Shown here: positions 38,311-47,333 of the stretch, in pieces
Layout of the letters: the number at the start of each line of letters is the position of its first letter
Numbering within the stretch: position 1 is the stretch's first letter
DNA from: Pseudomonas azadiae
GTDB taxonomy: Bacteria; Pseudomonadota; Gammaproteobacteria; Pseudomonadales; Pseudomonadaceae
DNA length: 64,000 nt
Assembly (NCBI RefSeq): GCF_019145355.1
Contig: NZ_JAHSTY010000001.1
Location: forward strand, 1,736,001 to 1,800,000
Reading direction: 5' to 3'
Made by a program: the position numbers and the translations under genes
Notes under the pieces: model-generated
The model's database searches: none
Told to the model about the DNA's origin: nothing
The model's input: only the letters and a program-made list of their open reading frames with translations

Positions 38311-40668
38311 ATGTCTGAACCCAAAAATTCCCAGCTCCAAGGCTCCCAATCCGACGGCTCCGCCGCCGGCGGCTGGCCTGCCCTAAACGCCGTCAACAAA
38401 CACCTGCTCCACCAGCACGTCCTGCTCAAGGGCAACCGCACCTTATTGTCCATGAACAAACCGGACGGTTTCGACTGCCCCAGCTGTGCCTGGCCAGACC
38501 CAAAAAAGCCGCATACCTTTGAATACTGTGAAAACGGTGCCAAGGCACTGGCGTGGGAGTCGACCAAAAAACGCGTCACGCCGGAGTTCTTCGCTCAACA
38601 TACGGTCAGTGAGTTGGCCACCTGGACCGATCACGATCTGGAAGATCAGGGCCGTATCACCGAGCCGATGCGCTATGACGCGGGCAGCGACAAATACTTG
38701 CCCGTCAGTTGGGACGTGGCGTTCGCCGAGATCGGGCAGGAGCTGCGCCAGTTGAGCGACCCGTGGAAGCTGGAGTTGTACACCTCGGGGCGTACCTCGA
38801 ACGAGGCGGCGTTTTTGTATCAGTTGTTTGGCCGCCTGTATGGCATGGCTAACTTTCCTGACTGTTCGAACATGTGCCACGAGACCACCAGCGTGGCGCT
38901 TCCTGAGTCCATCGGCGTGGGCAAAGGCACCACGACGTTGGAGGATTTCGAGAACGCCGACGCTATTTTCATCTTCGGTCAGAACCCCGGGACCAATAGC
39001 CCGCGCATGATGTCGGAGCTGCATGCCGCCGCGCGCCGTGGCGCGAGCATCATCTCGTTCAACCCGTTGCGCGAAAAGGCGCTGGTGCGGTTTGCATCAC
39101 CCCAGGACCCGCGCGACATGCTCAGTCGCAGCGGGGTCAAGATCAGCTCCCAGTACCATCAGGTCAGGATCGGCGGCGATATGATTGCCGTGCAGGGCAT
39201 CTGTAAAGCGGTGATTGAAGCGGACGATACGGCTCAGCGTGAAGGGCTGCCCCGTGTGCTGGATGTCGCCTTCATCGACGAGCACACCCATGGCCTTGAG
39301 CGGTTCGCTGATTATTGCCGACAGTTGCCGTGGGCAATCATCGAGCGTCATTCGGGCCTGACGCGTCAGGCACTGGAGGATGTGGCGGCGGTGTACATGC
39401 GGTCGGAGCGGGTGATCTGTTGCTGGGGCATGGGTATTACTCAGCACAAGCGCGGTGGCGACGCGATGCAGCAGATCATTAATCTGCTGCTGCTGCGCGG
39501 CAACATCGGCAAGCTGGGCGCGGGGGCTTGCCCGATTCGCGGCCACTCCAATGTGCAGGGTGACCGCACCATGGGCATCTACGAAAAAGCCGGCGAGCCG
39601 TTCCTGGCCAGTATGAGCAAAGTGTTTGAGTTCGAGGCGTCCCGCAAAGGTGGGCATGATGTGGCCGAAGCCTGTGAAGCGCTGCTGCGCGGCGAGGTAG
39701 AAGCGTTTATTTCCATGGGCGGCAATTTCTTCCGGGCCATCCCGGATATCGACGTGGTCTGTCCAACCGTCAAGCGCTTGAAAATGACCGTGCTGGTCAA
39801 TACCAAACTCAACCGCAGTGCAACGGTCCACGGCCAGAAAGCGTTTTTGCTGCCGTGCATCGCCCGCTCGGAGCTGGACATGCAGAACGGTGTGGCGCAA
39901 ACCGTGACGGTCGAAGACTCGATGTCGATGGTGCACGGTTCCACCGGCATGCTGGAGCCTGCGTCGAAACACCTGATCTCTGAAGTGGCGATCATCGCCG
40001 GTATGGCCAAGGCGACGCTTGCGCCCAACCCCAAGGTGGATTGGGACAGCTACGTGAACGACTACGCGCGCATTCGCGACAAGATCGAAGCCGTGCTGCC
40101 CGAGCAGTTTTATGACTTCAATCAGCGCATCAAGGAGCCCGGCGGTTTCCGCCTGCCCAATGGCGCCAGCGAGCGCAAGTGGAACACCGAGTCAGGCAAG
40201 GCCAACTTCCTGTTTCCTGCAGGGGTTTTTGACGAGGACGACACGCCACCGGGCGCTGAGCATCTGCAGTTGATGACGATCCGCAGCCATGACCAGTTCA
40301 ATACCACGGTGTATTCCAACGATGACCGTTACCGGGGTATCTACGGCGACCGTATGGTGGTGATGCTCAACCCGCAGGACATCGAGCGCCTGGGGCTTAA
40401 GGCCGGGGACTATGTCGAGTTCCAGACCGCCCTGGACGTGACAACGCCGCGTCGTGCGTCCGGTTTCAAGGTCATCCCCTTCGACGTCCCGCAAGGCTGT
40501 TGCGCCGCGTACTACCCGGAAACCAACGGCTTGCTGCCACTGGCGAATCGGGATAGCCGCAGTAACACACCGGCGGCGAAATCCATCCCGGTGAACCTAG
40601 TGCGGATGAATCCAGAGGAGGCGCAAGTGGCTTTGCAGCGACGCGGGTTGATTGCGGCGGCCAGTTGA
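38311..40668 (+). CDS. FdhF/YdeP-family molybdopterin oxidoreductase
   Basis: A 785-residue molybdopterin-guanine-dinucleotide oxidoreductase, close in length and pattern to E. coli YdeP (acid-resistance associated). Motifs include the N-terminal GFDCPSCAWPDP, GRTSNEAAFLYQLFGRLYG, NCMGIT-like CCWGMGITQHKRGGDA, and RGHSNVQGDRTMGI. The C-terminal dinucleotide-binding domain includes MTIRSHDQFNTTVYSNDDRY. No Fe-S ferredoxin subunit or fdhD lies beside it, so it probably acts as a single-subunit soluble enzyme; formate as substrate is not established for this subfamily. GGGAG lies 11 bases before the ATG. Confidence 0.9.
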   Translation: MSEPKNSQLQGSQSDGSAAGGWPALNAVNKHLLHQHVLLKGNRTLLSMNKPDGFDCPSCAWPDPKKPHTFEYCENGAKALAWESTKKRVTPEFFAQHTVSELATWTDHDLEDQGRITEPMRYDAGSDKYLPVSWDVAFAEIGQELRQLSDPWKLELYTSGRTSNEAAFLYQLFGRLYGMANFPDCSNMCHETTSVALPESIGVGKGTTTLEDFENADAIFIFGQNPGTNSPRMMSELHAAARRGASIISFNPLREKALVRFASPQDPRDMLSRSGVKISSQYHQVRIGGDMIAVQGICKAVIEADDTAQREGLPRVLDVAFIDEHTHGLERFADYCRQLPWAIIERHSGLTRQALEDVAAVYMRSERVICCWGMGITQHKRGGDAMQQIINLLLLRGNIGKLGAGACPIRGHSNVQGDRTMGIYEKAGEPFLASMSKVFEFEASRKGGHDVAEACEALLRGEVEAFISMGGNFFRAIPDIDVVCPTVKRLKMTVLVNTKLNRSATVHGQKAFLLPCIARSELDMQNGVAQTVTVEDSMSMVHGSTGMLEPASKHLISEVAIIAGMAKATLAPNPKVDWDSYVNDYARIRDKIEAVLPEQFYDFNQRIKEPGGFRLPNGASERKWNTESGKANFLFPAGVFDEDDTPPGAEHLQLMTIRSHDQFNTTVYSNDDRYRGIYGDRMVVMLNPQDIERLGLKAGDYVEFQTALDVTTPRRASGFKVIPFDVPQGCCAAYYPETNGLLPLANRDSRSNTPAAKSIPVNLVRMNPEEAQVALQRRGLIAAAS

Positions 40669-40670
40669 TC

Positions 40671-40803
40671 GTTCCCACGCTCTGCGTGGGAATGCCGCCC
40701 TGGACGCTCCGCGTCCTGCTTTCAGCGCAAAAATCCGCTACTTGCGCAAGGGTGACGCGGAGCGTCACGGGATGCATTCCCACGCGGAGCGAGGGAACGA
40801 TTA
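40671..40803. repeat. Long inverted repeat (GTTCCCACGC type)
   Basis: Arms TCGTTCCCACGCTCTGCGTG near 40672 and its imperfect inverse ending GAGGGAACGA near 40801. Inner arms are GACGCTCCGCGTCC and GACGCGGAGCGTCAC. This is another dispersed Pseudomonas intergenic repeat, distinct from REP. Confidence 0.8.
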
Positions 40804-40856
40804 CAACCGCTCAGCTATCGCATTGGATATTTTTCCGGCGCCGGCCAGCATGAGAG

Positions 40857-41660
40857 CTAGATTTTGGACTTAGGCTGCCCTGAGAAACGGGATGCAGCCT
40901 GTTCAAAACTTTGTCCTGCACGTGGATTCCACTGCACACCCGAGCGGGCTTCAATCCCGGGTTTGAGCTGCTGGTTGTGGTCATAGTCTTCACGGGGATG
41001 AAAAAACAGCGGCTGCACCGCTTCCAAGCTTCGCAGGTAGTCGGCATATGAATTCAAATATTGCTGACGTTCGTCATCGCTGAGCTGCGCGGGCATCCAT
41101 GCAGCAAACGGCGGAAGAACGGTGAAACCGGTATAAGCCAGGATGCCGTTATGGATAGGCCAGAGTATGTGATGCAAGTCGCCATCAATGCCAGCAGGTG
41201 TATAAAGGCTGCTCGCGGTGCCCGTGGTCAGGCAAAGCATGGCCCTCTTGTCCTTGAGCAGGCCTGATCCATACTTGTGCCCCGATGAGTACGCGAACCC
41301 GCGACTTAATACCCGGTCTACCCAGCCTTTCAGAATGGCCGGCATCGAAAACCACCACACAGGAAACTGAAAAATCACCAGGTCAGCCCACATGACTTTC
41401 GATTGCTCGGCTTTGACGTCGTCGGTGTGAGCGTTGTTTGCAAACGCATGTTCTTGCTCGCGGGGAAGATCAAGATAGTCAGGATCGGCGCGATTATCGG
41501 GGAAGTCACCCATGCCCAGCTCAGCTTTCCAATTCATCGCGTAGAGATCGCTCACCTGAACCGGGTGGCCGAGTTCGCGCATTGTTTCAACAGCTGCGTC
41601 CTTTAAGGCGCCGTTGAAAGAGCGTGGTTCTGGATGCGCCAATACGATTAACGTCTTCAT
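40857..41660 (-). CDS. NAD(P)H-dependent quinone reductase-like flavoprotein
   Basis: A 267-residue protein of the NQO1/MdaB/KefF flavodoxin-like family: LIVLAHPEPRSFNGAL at the N-terminus, VIFQFPVWWFSMPAILKGWVDRVL in the middle and LCLTTGTASSLYTPAGI. Such enzymes reduce quinones by two electrons in the cytoplasm. The start overlaps the EamA transporter stop by 4 bases (ATGA), so the two are cotranscribed; the divergent LysR gene next to the transporter is a likely regulator. Confidence 0.9.
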   Translation of the reverse strand: MKTLIVLAHPEPRSFNGALKDAAVETMRELGHPVQVSDLYAMNWKAELGMGDFPDNRADPDYLDLPREQEHAFANNAHTDDVKAEQSKVMWADLVIFQFPVWWFSMPAILKGWVDRVLSRGFAYSSGHKYGSGLLKDKRAMLCLTTGTASSLYTPAGIDGDLHHILWPIHNGILAYTGFTVLPPFAAWMPAQLSDDERQQYLNSYADYLRSLEAVQPLFFHPREDYDHNQQLKPGIEARSGVQWNPRAGQSFEQAASRFSGQPKSKI

Positions 41661-42619
41661 AACTGCATCTTCTCCTTGCGAATCTTCGGTGTTGGGTAAC
41701 GTCTATCGCCCCGGTTCTGTCCGACCGCTTTGCTTAGGCTCACCACAAGCAGGCCGACAATAGTCAGGCTTGCGCCCAGCAGAAACCCGATGCTCGTCTG
41801 CTCTTTGAGCCATAGATACCCCATCGATACGCCAAACAGCGGACTCATGAAGGCCAGCACTCCCAGGCGAGCCGCGAGGTAGCGACGAAGCATCCAGAAC
41901 CAGATCAAGTAGCTTGCCACTGACACGACCAATGTCTGGAAAACCAGGCTGGCCACTGCACCGGTTGAAAAGATCATTGCGCTTTGGCCCGCTAGCAGGC
42001 TTAAAGGCAGCAGAAGGAGAAAGGCCCCTGCCAGTTGGTAAAACAGGGTCTGGGTTGCGGGGGCTTCACTTAGGCGACTGATACGCACCGCTACCGTCGT
42101 AAATCCCCAGGCAGCGCCCGCGCACAAGCCCAACAGGTCACCCAGCAGGCTGTTTGTGTTGGAGGTTTGAATGGCTGTTCCATCGCGTGGCATGAGGAAG
42201 GTGATGGCAATGCCTGCGAACGCCAGCGACATACCCAACCACTGAATCGCGCTCAGACGCTCCTCCGGCAAGCGCAGGTGCAGACCAATGGCGGCAAACA
42301 AGGGCGCCGTATACAGGAAAACCGCCATATGCGAAGCACTTGTCCAGCGCAATCCTTGCGCGATGAACAAAAATTCACCCGCGAACAGAACGGCCACGAC
42401 TAACCCGGAGCGGCACCAGACGCCGGGTAACCACACCTCCCGCATGATCGATTTTCCGATCAGCCAGACCAAGGCTGCAGCGACTCCGGAGCGAACGGCA
42501 ACCTGCATGAGCGGTGCTATGTCACCGGCGACCGCCTTGATTGCCACCTGCTGGGCGCCCCAGATGAGACACAGCAGCACCATTACCGCCGTGGCAGCCC
42601 CATCTACTGACTTCCTCAC
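41657..42619 (-). CDS. EamA/DMT-family transporter
   Basis: A 320-residue membrane protein with ten predicted spans in two EamA repeats (AVMVLLCLIWGAQQVAIKA and LLGDLLGLCAGAAWGFTTVA). Members export metabolites or drugs. It is in an operon with the quinone reductase and diverges from a LysR regulator by 147 bases, a common drug/metabolite-response layout. The C-terminus is longer and more basic than usual (NRGDRRYPTPKIRKEK). Confidence 0.9.
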   Translation of the reverse strand: MRKSVDGAATAVMVLLCLIWGAQQVAIKAVAGDIAPLMQVAVRSGVAAALVWLIGKSIMREVWLPGVWCRSGLVVAVLFAGEFLFIAQGLRWTSASHMAVFLYTAPLFAAIGLHLRLPEERLSAIQWLGMSLAFAGIAITFLMPRDGTAIQTSNTNSLLGDLLGLCAGAAWGFTTVAVRISRLSEAPATQTLFYQLAGAFLLLLPLSLLAGQSAMIFSTGAVASLVFQTLVVSVASYLIWFWMLRRYLAARLGVLAFMSPLFGVSMGYLWLKEQTSIGFLLGASLTIVGLLVVSLSKAVGQNRGDRRYPTPKIRKEKMQL

Positions 42620-42766
42620 TTGTCGGCACCTTTTATCATTAACTTGGACAACAATTTATTCCTCACTCGGCAGGCCAAACAGCCGATGGCGAAATTCGAT
42701 TGTGGGAAAGTACGCAAGCCGCTACAAATCATATGTTTTCGATCTATAGAAGAGAAAAACTACGCC

Positions 42767-43654
42767 ATGAGAGCTGATACGCCCCTCAGGGCCATCGCAT
42801 GCTTTGACGCGGTCATGCGCACCGGCAGCGTCAGCCTTGCTGCAAGCCAGTTGTTCGTGACGCCGGGAGCGGTAGGGCAACAGATTCGCAAGCTGGAAGG
42901 TTGGTTGGGAACGCCACTGTTCATACGCAATGTGCGCAGGCTGCAACCCACGGCGCAGGCGCTGAGCTACTGGGAGCAGGTCAAGCCGGCGCTTCGCCAG
43001 TTGGAGACCGCCAACCTGGCCGTCCGGAGTCTTAGAGACAGGCAGGTACGGTTAAGCTTGCCGCCGGCGTTCGCTAACTCCTGGTTCGCAAAGCGGATGC
43101 CATTGTTCACGGAGCGTCATCCAGAGGTGCACCTGCACCTGAGCGCATCCACCGATAACGTGGATTTCAATGACGCTACCTGCGACCTGGCGGTGCGGCA
43201 TTTCGATGGACATAGCAGTGATGTGAACGCAGAGCTGCTCTTGCCAGACGAGGTCAGGGTCTATTCCAGCGCGGCTTACCGCGAACGGCTCCAGTTGCAT
43301 AGCCTTGAGCGTTTGCCCGGGGCAACCTTGATCTATACGACGTCTCATGCTCACTGGTCTCAATGGCTATCATCGGTCGGTATGTCCCCCGATAGCTTTT
43401 CCAGCAGCCTCAAGTTCGACCAGTCTGAGCTGGCAATCGACGCAGCGCGTCGCGATCAAGGTTTAGTGCTCACCAGCCCTTGGCTGGTTGAGGAAGACGT
43501 AGAAAGAGGCCTTCTCGTACCTGTCTTTGACGCTGTACTAAAGACTGGCAAGGGCTATTATCTGGTGCAGGCTAAAGATGTGGCGTTGGGTGAGGCAGCC
43601 CATCTGTTGCGCCGTTGGCTTTGCGACGTGGCGCAGCGAGTTCAAAAAAATTGA
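42767..43654 (+). CDS. LysR-type transcriptional regulator (GcvA-like)
   Basis: A 295-residue LysR regulator. The N-terminal winged helix is LRAIACFDAVMRTGSVSLAA...VGQQIRKLEGWLG, and the effector domain is complete. The ATG at 42767 follows a GAGA-rich stretch and matches family N-termini; an earlier in-frame start adds unlikely residues. It diverges from the EamA/quinone reductase pair, which it probably controls. The C-terminus (CDVAQRVQKN) is near a GTCCCCTTTT motif. Confidence 0.9.
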   Translation: MRADTPLRAIACFDAVMRTGSVSLAASQLFVTPGAVGQQIRKLEGWLGTPLFIRNVRRLQPTAQALSYWEQVKPALRQLETANLAVRSLRDRQVRLSLPPAFANSWFAKRMPLFTERHPEVHLHLSASTDNVDFNDATCDLAVRHFDGHSSDVNAELLLPDEVRVYSSAAYRERLQLHSLERLPGATLIYTTSHAHWSQWLSSVGMSPDSFSSSLKFDQSELAIDAARRDQGLVLTSPWLVEEDVERGLLVPVFDAVLKTGKGYYLVQAKDVALGEAAHLLRRWLCDVAQRVQKN

Positions 43655-43744
43655 TAATTGAAGTCCAGGAAAAATAAAGCCGTCCCCTTTTCGGGTTTTC
43701 GATTGCGTCCAACGGTCTTTCAACGAAGTCGACATAGGAAAATC

Positions 43745-44068
43745 ATGGCATTCACGGCTACCTGCGTCGCGTCCCTGTTTTTTTGGACTGTTGTTTCAGC
43801 CATCACAGGAGGCAAGGAGCCTTGGGATCTGGCGAGTTATTGGACCCTCATCTATCCCGCCGCGCTTGCGTTGTCAGTGATCCTTGGTGCCGTGCTAAAA
43901 AGCGCCCAGTGGTCCGCAGGCGCCGTCGTAATGCTTGCTCAGATTCCCGTGGTTCTGGTTATTTCTGGTGCTTCCCCGTTGCTGGGTGTCGGTATCCTGT
44001 ATGCGGCTGTTCTCTCAATTCCGGCGATAGCGCTGTCATGGCTTGCCGGCAAATTGCGGCAGGCTTGA
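43745..44068 (+). CDS. Small membrane protein, unknown function
   Basis: A 107-residue protein with about four hydrophobic segments (TATCVASLFFWTVVSAI, LIYPAALALSVILGAVL, AVVMLAQIPVVLVISG, LGVGILYAAVLSIPAIAL). The frame is open upstream to 43658 without a better start, and the region 43672-43691 looks like an insertion of a dispersed motif, so the native N-terminus may have been altered. Not recognised as a named family. Confidence 0.65.
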   Translation: MAFTATCVASLFFWTVVSAITGGKEPWDLASYWTLIYPAALALSVILGAVLKSAQWSAGAVVMLAQIPVVLVISGASPLLGVGILYAAVLSIPAIALSWLAGKLRQA

Positions 44069-44166
44069 ATTCAGAACAGCGCGATAACGCCTATTGCATG
44101 ATCGTTCAAGCCCTACACCCCGTCTTCTGGCTAACCTGACTTTCCTCACCTACCCGAGTATCCGTC

Positions 44167-44541
44167 ATGGCTCAGCCTCCCGCCGCCCCCATAAACCTCA
44201 CCCAAAAAGCCTCGTTCATCGACCAACAATGGAGCCCACGCGTCGTCGCCGAAATGAACGACTACCAATTCAAGGTGGTGCGCATCGAAGGCGAATTCAT
44301 CTGGCACTCCCACCCCGAAACCGACGAGGCATTCCTGGTGCTGGAAGGCACGCTGCGTATCGACCTTCCCGACGGCCCCGTCTATGTAGCGCCAGGCGAG
44401 CTGTATGTGGTCCCACGTGGGGTAGAACACCGAACGGCCGCCGAAGGCGAAGCCAAGCTGATGATGATCGAGCCACGGGGCATTTTGAACACCGGCCATG
44501 AAGGCGGGGACCGAACCGCCTTGAATGATCAGTGGATCTGA
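44167..44541 (+). CDS. Cupin-domain protein
   Basis: A 124-residue single-domain cupin. The first cupin motif has the metal ligands in HSHPETDEAFLVLEG (two His, one Glu) and the second has GELYVVPRGVEHRTAA. Substrate and role are unknown; small cupins of this type often bind a metal and act as isomerases or sensors. Its 3' end overlaps, on the other strand, a 20-codon relic of another gene (44529-44591). Confidence 0.85.
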   Translation: MAQPPAAPINLTQKASFIDQQWSPRVVAEMNDYQFKVVRIEGEFIWHSHPETDEAFLVLEGTLRIDLPDGPVYVAPGELYVVPRGVEHRTAAEGEAKLMMIEPRGILNTGHEGGDRTALNDQWI

Positions 44542-44585
44542 AGATTGCCCTTGGCCCAGGGCACGATCATCAGTGCCCCGGCAAT

Positions 44586-44741
44586 GAAACCTTCTCAACC
44601 GGTTATGATCTGCTGCAATGCTTCAAGGAAGACTGCGGGAAAACCATCGACCTTCCGGCCACGGCTGACGAGCGCGCGCTCGACCGCCAGTACGCCAAGC
44701 TGCTTGAAAGCCCAGGCACATTAAGGAGGATAGCGCCATGA
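44586..44741 (+). pseudogene. 3' remnant of a gene upstream of the CbrC-like gene
   Basis: Protein-like codons (YDLLQCFKEDCGKTIDLPAT and following) run 51 codons to a stop that overlaps the next gene's start as ATGA. No start codon with a ribosome site is present, and the sequence before 44586 belongs to a different, opposite-strand remnant. It looks like the surviving end of a gene once coupled to the CbrC-family gene. Confidence 0.45.
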
Positions 44742-45280
44742 TACTGCCCCACTTTAGTTACCACCCGGACCCTCTCGGCAGCGGTTCGGTACAACCCTCC
44801 TCGACCGTCTGCGTGAGCTGCGATCAGGCGCGAGGCTACATCTACGTAGGCCCGGTCTATGCCATCGAAGAATACGACGCGTGCATCTGCCCATGGTGCA
44901 TTGCCGACGGGAGCGCGCACCAGCGCCTGGGTGCGACGTTTGTCGATGAAGAGAGCATCGGCCTGGACGGTGAGGAAACCCTGAGCGAGGAGCAGATTGT
45001 CGAAGTCAGTCAACGCACGCCGGGCTTCAATGGCTGGCAACAGGAGCGCTGGTTCACTCACTGCGATGATGCGGGCGAGTTTATCGGTAAGGCAGGCCAT
45101 GCCGAGTTGCTTGCACTGGGTAATGAAGCCATCGCGGCGGTCCAGGATTCGACGGGCTTGGAAGACGGTCCGCAGTGGCAAGCGTTTTTCAATGCGCTGG
45201 ATAAGGACCACGGGCCTACCGCCTACGTATTCAAGTGTCGCCATTGCGCGACGCTGGGCGCCTACCAAGACAACCATTGA
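44738..45280 (+). CDS. CbrC-family protein
   Basis: A 180-residue soluble protein of the CbrC family (named for a locus that affects colicin E2 tolerance in E. coli). It has two CxxC pairs, VCVSCDQ and CICPWCIA, and a C-terminal FKCRHCATLGAY, all consistent with zinc binding. AGGAGG stands 8 bases before the ATG. Biochemical role unknown. Confidence 0.85.
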   Translation: MILPHFSYHPDPLGSGSVQPSSTVCVSCDQARGYIYVGPVYAIEEYDACICPWCIADGSAHQRLGATFVDEESIGLDGEETLSEEQIVEVSQRTPGFNGWQQERWFTHCDDAGEFIGKAGHAELLALGNEAIAAVQDSTGLEDGPQWQAFFNALDKDHGPTAYVFKCRHCATLGAYQDNH

Positions 45281-45302
45281 CACCCAACCAACGTTGAAGC
45301 CT

Positions 45303-45773
45303 ATGAATAAAACCGAATGGCAAGCCCTTAAGCCCAAGCTTAAAAAGTACTTCGCAATTATCTTCATGCTCGGCTTAGCGGGGCTGCTTACCTACGGCTA
45401 CCTGCACAAACCAGAGCTTGCTCCCCAAATAGTCCTGAAGCAAAACTTCATACCGGGGGAATGGCTTTATATCGTCGAGGAAGCCAGGGACCGTTCGGAG
45501 CCCAAGACGTTGAAGTTTTATATGGATTACCGTGAGTCGACTGACGAAACCATGAAGGTGTACCTGGGCAAGACGCCGCCCTTTCTGGTCACGGACACTG
45601 ACTTGAAAGACGTGGTCATCCAGCGCGTCGCCAACGGCCTGCACATCAAACTCAAAGGCGCCGTCAGCCGTTATCACAGCGACCTTTACCTGAGGGACGG
45701 CGACACTTACACCACGTATCGCATAAGCCTAGAACAAGTCGAAACCCGACCGCCCTTGCCGAGCGGTCGGTAA
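45303..45773 (+). CDS. Hypothetical protein with one membrane helix
   Basis: A 156-residue protein with a basic N-terminus, one membrane helix (FAIIFMLGLAGLLTYGYL, about residues 18-35) and a beta-rich outer part. No family recognised. The last residues (RPPLPSGR) and stop are encoded by a hairpin sequence that also occurs at 47836-47859, so the original 3' end may have been replaced by the junction of a duplicated fragment. Confidence 0.65.
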   Translation: MNKTEWQALKPKLKKYFAIIFMLGLAGLLTYGYLHKPELAPQIVLKQNFIPGEWLYIVEEARDRSEPKTLKFYMDYRESTDETMKVYLGKTPPFLVTDTDLKDVVIQRVANGLHIKLKGAVSRYHSDLYLRDGDTYTTYRISLEQVETRPPLPSGR

Positions 45774-45775
45774 GC

Positions 45776-45855
45776 TTATTTCAACAGGGCGATCAGCATG
45801 ATCGCCAGATGGGCATAAAAGAAGTCATGGCCCACACCGTCCGCGTGACCTGGCG
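45776..45855 (-). pseudogene. Decayed copy of the 3' end of the 47.9-kb membrane-protein gene
   Basis: Leftward reading begins from sequence matching the C-terminus of the gene at 47865-48149: TTATTTCAACAGGGCGATCAG is shared, then CATGATCGCCAG, ATGGGCAT and GAAGT, with small deletions between. The GACCGCCCTT-CCGAGCGGTC hairpin beyond the stop is also shared. No open frame is preserved. Confidence 0.7.
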
Positions 45856-45995
45856 CCCTCACTCAGGCTTGGCGTCAGGCACCCACAATGTGCTCAAGGT
45901 CGCGCGCGCTGGCGGAACTTGAGCAAGCCGACGGAATCAGACGCGAACACATGGCCGAGAGGCTGCAATATTGGTCGACAGTGCTCCAGCCCGTG

Positions 45996-47210
45996 TCACC
46001 CCTTGGTAAGATCAACCAACGGCGTCTGCCGCACCTCAGTCTCCCGCCCATCCTGAATCTCGCTCACCCGCTTCAAGGCTTTATCCACCGCCGCCTTATC
46101 CGCCAACAAGCTATAGCTGATGCGGAACTGCTTGTGTTCCTTGGGCCCAATTGTCGGCACCAGATTCAGTGGCCGCTGATAACGGCGGTTGTAGGAAAAA
46201 CTTGTCCCCGGCTCCAGCCCCGTGACATAGCCCTGGCCTTGGGTATCGGTGTTTTTCCACAGGGAAAACACGGGCAGGGTCTGGGTATTGAAGCCGACCG
46301 AAACGCCCAGGCTGCCGGCCTTGTCATGCAACACGGTCAACGTATCGCCATTGGCATCGGCATACGGCACCACGTTGTACACCGTTTCGTCGTAGTCCTT
46401 GGTCGGTGCGCGGTAGGTTTGCCAGTCGGACAGATCGTCCTTGGCTTTGTCGTTGAACGGCGACACCTGTTTCACTGGCGCGGCGAAACGAGCGCCCTGC
46501 TCCAGGAACGGGGTGCTGAAGTTGCTGTGATACAGCGCCTGGTATTCCTTCGGATAGTCGCCGTTGTTGGTCAGGGTGTCGTTGAGGGCGAACACGACGC
46601 TGCCGGGTTCGGTGACCAGTTCGGTCGCGACCGAGAAGTCGACCTTCTTGAACGCCTGCTCTTTCAGTTCGCCGCGCAGGGTGATGGCGTACGGTGGTTT
46701 TTCATCGATATGCAGCGTGACTTTGTTCGCAGGAATGTTGGCGGCCCGACCGTGCAGGGTCAGCAGTTCGCCGTTGTCGACGCCGGGGTGGCCGACCCAT
46801 TCGTATCCGCAGCGGGTGACCAGCTCATTGAAACCTTCCAACCAGCCCAGGCCACCGCGGCCATTGAGTTCGATGAAAGATGGATTGACCACTTCCTTGA
46901 CCGGCGAATCCCAGCCCATGCGCACATTGCCAACCGAGGCCTGCAAGACGTTCATTCCGCGAGTCGGCACTACCGAGAGCTTCATCGTGCCGTTATCGAT
47001 GTCGACGATGCTGACGCCCTCCTGCCGACCGCCGTGCAAGGTGCGCAAGGTAACGCTGAAGGGTTTGTCGGTTTTTATTCCGAGTTGCGTACTGGTGATC
47101 TGCCAGCCCTGGGCGGCTTTGTCAGTGTCGAGAAGAACGTAATCCCAGGCCATGGCGTGGGACGCAGCGGACAGTGCGCTGAGGGCAACAAAGAGTTTGA
47201 GCGGGGTCAT
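45996..47210 (-). CDS. Secreted DUF4432 (aldose-1-epimerase-like) protein
   Basis: A 404-residue protein with a signal peptide (LFVALSALSAASHAMA, cut near residue 21) and a galactose-mutarotase-like fold of the DUF4432 family. Family features are VVPTRGMNVLQASVGNVRMGWDSP, GFNELVTRCGYEWVGHPG and LYHSNFSTPFLEQGARF. Family members are thought to act on sugars or glycosides; export to the periplasm suggests use of an external sugar. No transporter is nearby. It lies between the two copies of the duplicated fragment. Confidence 0.85.
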   Translation of the reverse strand: MTPLKLFVALSALSAASHAMAWDYVLLDTDKAAQGWQITSTQLGIKTDKPFSVTLRTLHGGRQEGVSIVDIDNGTMKLSVVPTRGMNVLQASVGNVRMGWDSPVKEVVNPSFIELNGRGGLGWLEGFNELVTRCGYEWVGHPGVDNGELLTLHGRAANIPANKVTLHIDEKPPYAITLRGELKEQAFKKVDFSVATELVTEPGSVVFALNDTLTNNGDYPKEYQALYHSNFSTPFLEQGARFAAPVKQVSPFNDKAKDDLSDWQTYRAPTKDYDETVYNVVPYADANGDTLTVLHDKAGSLGVSVGFNTQTLPVFSLWKNTDTQGQGYVTGLEPGTSFSYNRRYQRPLNLVPTIGPKEHKQFRISYSLLADKAAVDKALKRVSEIQDGRETEVRQTPLVDLTKG

Positions 47211-47333
47211 GGCGGCAGCCTATCTTGGAGTTGTGCCATTTTTATAAACGTGATGAAACGTTTCAGCAAGCTAAAAAATCGACACGTCACTGATACCCGA
47301 TTTCTGCCTTCTGTGGCCGACTAAAATCGCTGG

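Noticed and set aside
40671..40803. Possible small insertion sequence
   Set aside because: It has inverted arms but no transposase or target duplication; it is a dispersed intergenic repeat.
45888..47324. 478-codon frame opposite the DUF4432 gene
   Set aside because: Shadow frame; the DUF4432 protein has a signal peptide and family motifs.
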